Assembly (NCBI RefSeq): GCF_020400605.1
Contig: NZ_JAINRD010000022.1
Coordinates: 114,128 to 178,127 of the forward strand
Direction: 5' to 3'
DNA: 64,000 nt
Source of the DNA: Streptomyces aculeolatus
GTDB taxonomy: Bacteria; Actinomycetota; Actinomycetes; Streptomycetales; Streptomycetaceae
The number at the start of each line of letters is the position of its first letter. Position 1 is the stretch's first letter. The notes under the pieces are model-generated. The model saw only the letters and a list, made by a program, of their open reading frames with translations, ran no database searches and was not told the origin of the DNA. Below, one piece after another: positions 60,902 to 64,000 of this stretch. The translations under genes and the position numbers were made by a program.

Positions 60902-62908
60902 CTACGTGCCGGACTCGCCCGCCAGCGCCGCCAGCCGGGCCGCGCTGCCGCAGCCGGACGCGAGCAGCCGCCCGCGCTCCACGGCGTACGCGCGCCCCAG
61001 GACGGCGCGCTCCTGCGCGGAGGCGCCGCGGCGCAGGGCGTTGAGGTGGACCCGCTCGCCCGCGGCGACGTGCGCGCCGGCGGCCTCGGCCAGCCGGTCC
61101 AGCGCCGCGTCGAACTCCGGCCCGGCGGGGGTGTCCAGGCGCAGCAGCACCAGCAGGGCGCGCGCGAGCGCCGCCGGCCCGCCGTCGCCGTCGCCCGGGC
61201 AGAGCACGTACGCCGCCGGACCTTCCCCGGGGTGCGCCGCGGCCCGGCCGGCCTCCGCGTGCGCGACCGCCAGCGCCGACAGCTCCTGCAGCACCGCCCG
61301 CCGGTCCGCCTCCTCGCTGCGCAGCGCGCTCAGCAGGTGCTCCACCCTGCGGTGGTCGGCCAGCACCAGGTCGACCACGTCGGCCCCCGGCGGCGGCGGG
61401 CTCTCCGCCGGCCGGGTCCAGCCGAACGTCAGCCCCACGGCGTGGCGCCAGTTGGCGTACTCCGAGGCCCGCCGGTCCGCCGGCATCTGCGGCAGCCACT
61501 GCGCCGCCCGGTGCCAGTTGCGCCGCAGCCCCTCCAGGTCCGGCCAGTAGCCGACCGCGAGCCCGGCCGCGTACGCCGCTCCCAGCGAGACGGTCTCCGC
61601 CATCATCGGCCGTACGACGGGCACGTCGAGGACGTCGGCGACGAACTGCATCAGCAGGTTGTCCGCCGTCATGCCGCCGTCCACGCGCAGACCGGAGAGC
61701 GTCAGGCCCGAGTCGGCGTTCATCGCGTCGACCACCTCCCGGGTCTGCCAGCCCGTCGCCTCCAGCACCGCCCGCGCCAGATGCCCCTTGGTGATGTACG
61801 AGGTGAGCCCCGCGATCACGCCCCGCGCCTCGCTGTGCCAGTGCGGCGCGAACAGCCCCGAGAACGCCGGCACGATGTAGCAGCCGCCGTTGTCGTCGAC
61901 CGTCTGCGCCAGCGTCTCGATCTCCGGCGCGCTGCCGATCAGCCGCAGCCCGTCCCGGAACCACTGCACCAGCGACCCGGTCACCGCGATCGAGCCCTCC
62001 AGCGCGTACACCGCCGGCTCGTCCCCGATCTTGAAGCCGACGGTCGTCAGCAGCCCGTGCCGGGAGGCGGCCGGTGTCTCGCCGGTGTTGAGCAGCAGGA
62101 AGCTGCCCGTGCCGTACGTGCACTTGGCCTCGCCCGGCGCGAAGCACGTCTGGCCGAAGAGCGCCGCCTGCTGGTCGCCGAGCGCCGCGGCGATGCGGAT
62201 GCCGGGGACCACGGTGGTGGTCGTGCCGTACGTCTGCGTGGAGGAGCGGATCTCCGGCAGCATCGCCTTCGGCACGCCGAAGAAGTCCAGCAACTCGTCG
62301 TCCCACGACAGGGTGCGCAGGTTCATCAGCATCGTGCGGCTGGCGTTGGTGACGTCCGTGATGTGCAGCCCGCCCGCGGGCCCGCCGGTCAGGTTCCAGA
62401 TCAGCCAGCTCTCCATCGTGCCGAACAGCACGTCGCCGCGCTCCGCCCGCTCCCGCAGCCGGGGTTCGCCGTCCAGCAGCCAGCGGATCCGCGGCGCGGA
62501 GAAGTACGTGGCCAGCGGCAGCCCGCACAGCGCGCGCACCCGGTCCGCGCGCGGGTCCCGGGCGAGCCGCTCGGCGATCTCGTCGGTGCGGGTGTCCTGC
62601 CAGACGACGGCGCGGGCCGCCGGGCGGCCGGTGTGCCGGTCCCACAGCACCGTCGTCTCCCGCTGGTTGGCGATGCCGAGGGCGACGACCTGGCCGGTGT
62701 CCGCGCCCGCCTCCGCCAGGGTCCGCGGCACGATCCGGCGCAGGTTCCGCCAGATCTCCACGGCGTCGTGCTCGACCCAGCCCGGCCGCGGGAAGTACTG
62801 CTTGTGCTCGCGCTGCACCACGGAGACCAGCCGGCCCTGGGCGTCGAAGAGGATGCACCGGGTGGACGTCGTGCCCTGGTCCACCGACATCACGTACCGC
62901 TGCGCCAC
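60902..62908 (-). CDS. glpK: Glycerol kinase with C-terminal hemerythrin-like extension
   Basis: Residues 1-500 are a full FGGY glycerol kinase: SVDQGTTSTRCILFD, the substrate loop NQRETTVLWDR, WQDTRTDEIAERL, GDQQAALFGQTCF and LRVDGGMTADNLLMQF. It phosphorylates glycerol to sn-glycerol 3-phosphate. Residues about 505-668 are extra: DVVDLVLADHRRVEHLLSAL, LAVAHAEAGRAAAHPG and AGAHVAAGERVHLNAL have the spacing of a four-helix HHE hemerythrin domain, though some iron ligands look degenerate. Usual GlpK length is near 500, so this is a fusion. It lies just downstream of the GylR-type gene on the same strand, 100 bases apart, which fits glycerol-inducible control. Confidence 0.85.
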   Translation of the reverse strand: MAQRYVMSVDQGTTSTRCILFDAQGRLVSVVQREHKQYFPRPGWVEHDAVEIWRNLRRIVPRTLAEAGADTGQVVALGIANQRETTVLWDRHTGRPAARAVVWQDTRTDEIAERLARDPRADRVRALCGLPLATYFSAPRIRWLLDGEPRLRERAERGDVLFGTMESWLIWNLTGGPAGGLHITDVTNASRTMLMNLRTLSWDDELLDFFGVPKAMLPEIRSSTQTYGTTTTVVPGIRIAAALGDQQAALFGQTCFAPGEAKCTYGTGSFLLLNTGETPAASRHGLLTTVGFKIGDEPAVYALEGSIAVTGSLVQWFRDGLRLIGSAPEIETLAQTVDDNGGCYIVPAFSGLFAPHWHSEARGVIAGLTSYITKGHLARAVLEATGWQTREVVDAMNADSGLTLSGLRVDGGMTADNLLMQFVADVLDVPVVRPMMAETVSLGAAYAAGLAVGYWPDLEGLRRNWHRAAQWLPQMPADRRASEYANWRHAVGLTFGWTRPAESPPPPGADVVDLVLADHRRVEHLLSALRSEEADRRAVLQELSALAVAHAEAGRAAAHPGEGPAAYVLCPGDGDGGPAALARALLVLLRLDTPAGPEFDAALDRLAEAAGAHVAAGERVHLNALRRGASAQERAVLGRAYAVERGRLLASGCGSAARLAALAGESGT

Positions 62909-63008
62909 GCCGCCCCCGCTCGTCGGTCCCGTCCGCTCCGTACCGTCCGCTGCCGTCCCGTCCGCCCGTCCCGTCAGCCCGCTTCGTCCGCCGTGCCCCG
63001 CGCGGCCG

Positions 63009-63776
63009 TCACCGGCGGGACGCGCCCAGGTCCCGCGACACCGACCGGGCCGTGCCGAGCACCAGCCCCACCAGGTCCTCGCGCAGCGCGCCGGAGTGTT
63101 CGCAGAGCCGCTCGGCCGGGCCCGAGATACCGAGCGCGCCGACGACGAGACCGCCGGGGCCGCGCAGCGGCGCCGCGATCCCCGCCTCCTCCAGGCGCCG
63201 TTCGCCGCGCTCGCCGGCCCAGCCCGACTCGCGCACCCGCCGCAGCTCCGCGAGGATCGCCGCCGGTGCGGTCAGGGTCCGCGGGGTGTACGACGGCGGG
63301 GCCGGGGCGTCCAGCGCGGCCGGGACGTTCACGTCGTACGCGAGCAGCACCTTGCCCAGCGCCGTCGCGTGCGCGGGCAGCACGGTGGCCACGTCGAGGG
63401 TCTGCTGCGGGTCGCCGGGCCGGAAGACGTGGTGGACGACGAGGACCCGGCCCTCCGCCGGGACGCCGATGCGCACCGCCTCGCGGCTCCTGGCGGCCAG
63501 CCCGTCGGCCCAGTTGAGGGCGCGGGAGCGCAGCTCGTTGGCGTCGACGTGCCCGGAGCGCAGGTCGAGGAGCGTGTCGCCGATCCGGTACTTGCCGGTG
63601 TCGCGGTCCTGCTCGACGAAGCCCACCTGTGCGAGCGTCCGCAGCAGCCCGTGCACCGTGCCCTTCGCCAGACCCAGCGACGCCGCCAGCTCGCTGACAC
63701 CGAGGCGGCCGGAACCGCGCGCCAGCAGGTGCAGTATCGCCGCCGCGCGTTCGACCGACTGAACCGGACCTGGCAC
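63009..63776 (-). CDS. GylR-like IclR-family glycerol regulator
   Basis: From GTG 63776 the product is 255 residues: a winged helix (PGPVQSVERAAAILHLLARG, LAASLGLAKGTVHGLLRTL) and an IclR effector domain with VLVVHHVFRPGDPQQTLDVATVLPAHATALGKVLLAY. Length and position match streptomycete GylR, the repressor of glycerol genes that responds to glycerol 3-phosphate. The upstream TTG at 63839 would add 21 residues not expected from GylR. The glycerol kinase gene follows on the same strand; glycerol facilitator and dehydrogenase genes are not in the window. Confidence 0.82.
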   Translation of the reverse strand: MPGPVQSVERAAAILHLLARGSGRLGVSELAASLGLAKGTVHGLLRTLAQVGFVEQDRDTGKYRIGDTLLDLRSGHVDANELRSRALNWADGLAARSREAVRIGVPAEGRVLVVHHVFRPGDPQQTLDVATVLPAHATALGKVLLAYDVNVPAALDAPAPPSYTPRTLTAPAAILAELRRVRESGWAGERGERRLEEAGIAAPLRGPGGLVVGALGISGPAERLCEHSGALREDLVGLVLGTARSVSRDLGASRR

Positions 63777-63961
63777 GCGCCGACCATAAGCCTCCGCGCC
63801 CCGCCGGTGAAAGCGGGGTGCAGCAGATTCGTTCGACAATGTCGGCAGGGCGTCGTTGACGGCGTGATGACGCGCTGGTCATGTACTCACCACGGGCCGG
63901 GGTGCCGGCGCAGCGGCACGGTCCCGGCGACCGACGCGACGTTTCGGAGCAGGAGCAGACC
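63777..63961. promoter_or_regulatory. Divergent regulatory region of GylR and the edge gene
   Basis: The plus strand shows TTGACG (63856-63861) and a CATGTA-type -10 (63880-63885), 18 bases apart. The stretch TTCGTTCGACAATGTCGGC (63829-63847) contains an imperfect inverted TTCGACA/TGTCGGC repeat, a likely IclR-type operator controlling both directions. Confidence 0.5.
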
Positions 63962-64000
63962 GTGACCGACGATTACAGCGCCCCCTCCCCGCAGCGCCCC
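63962..64000 (+). CDS. Start of an unidentified gene cut by the window end
   Basis: A GTG at 63962 follows GGAGCAGGAG by six to seven bases and stays open for the 13 codons left (VTDDYSAPSPQRP). It is divergent from the GylR gene with a plausible promoter at 63856-63885. Nothing can be said about the product. Confidence 0.45.
   Translation, partial: MTDDYSAPSPQRP

Overview
The window is very GC-rich coding DNA with strong G/C third-position bias, divergent GntR/IclR/XRE-type regulators, Tat-exported proteins, an XRE/DUF397 gene pair and chitinase-type promoters. This suggests a Streptomyces or close relative, probably a chromosomal region rich in accessory functions. No tRNA, rRNA, CRISPR array, transposase or integrase was seen.

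1-4,000: small stress and housekeeping genes (a TetR regulator cut by the edge, a 43-residue membrane peptide, an M24 peptidase, a second TetR regulator, an NTF2-like protein, a DUF427 protein). 4,140-32,014: a large biosynthetic region in two plus-strand operons. Operon A (4,140-11,859) encodes a GH3 N-acetylglucosaminidase, a phytanoyl-CoA-type dioxygenase, a DUF6271-like protein, an ornithine/lysine-type decarboxylase, a GNAT acetyltransferase, an MFS transporter and a phosphopantetheinyl transferase. Operon B (12,690-32,014) encodes an AT-ACP protein and a KS-CLF-KR-DH protein of the PUFA-synthase kind, a ketosynthase III, and an ATP-grasp ligase / PLP decarboxylase / ACP trio with the logic of butirosin BtrJ/BtrK/BtrI. 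It also encodes a Cys-less thiolase-fold protein, two acyl-CoA-dehydrogenase-like proteins, a MATE exporter, a second phosphopantetheinyl transferase, a condensation-type protein and a GT-like protein. My reading is that an amino acid (by analogy glutamate) is loaded on the small ACP, decarboxylated to an omega-amino acyl starter, elongated iteratively by the PUFA-like synthase, and released by acyl transfer rather than by a thioesterase. No product is recognised.

32,137-40,844: an ABC importer plus four enzymes matching the lower vitamin B6 / 4-pyridoxate degradation pathway (MHPC oxygenase, HMPDC decarboxylase, FHMPC dehydrogenase, AAMS hydrolase), with an AA_synth protein, a PEBP protein and an IclR regulator. 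40,929-47,958: TerD; an unusual trio of a 16-cysteine double-psi-barrel protein without signal peptide, a Tat-exported partner and a MauE-like membrane protein; a luciferase-like oxidoreductase; a membrane protein; a LysR regulator. 48,151-55,080: secreted subtilase, GH2 beta-galactosidase, GH18 chitinase and a Tat-exported GT-B-like protein. 55,517-60,838: a second NMT1/Tau-type ABC importer interrupted by a methyltransferase gene, then an XRE/DUF397 pair. 60,902-64,000: glycerol kinase fused to a hemerythrin-like tail, its GylR/IclR regulator, and the first codons of a divergent gene.

DasR-like dre sites lie upstream of four unrelated units: the GH3-led operon A, the polyketide operon B, the luciferase-like gene and the chitinase. 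Three of them share one layout, with the site between a TTGACn -35 and the -10 box. This suggests that N-acetylglucosamine status co-ordinates chitin degradation with the biosynthetic cluster.
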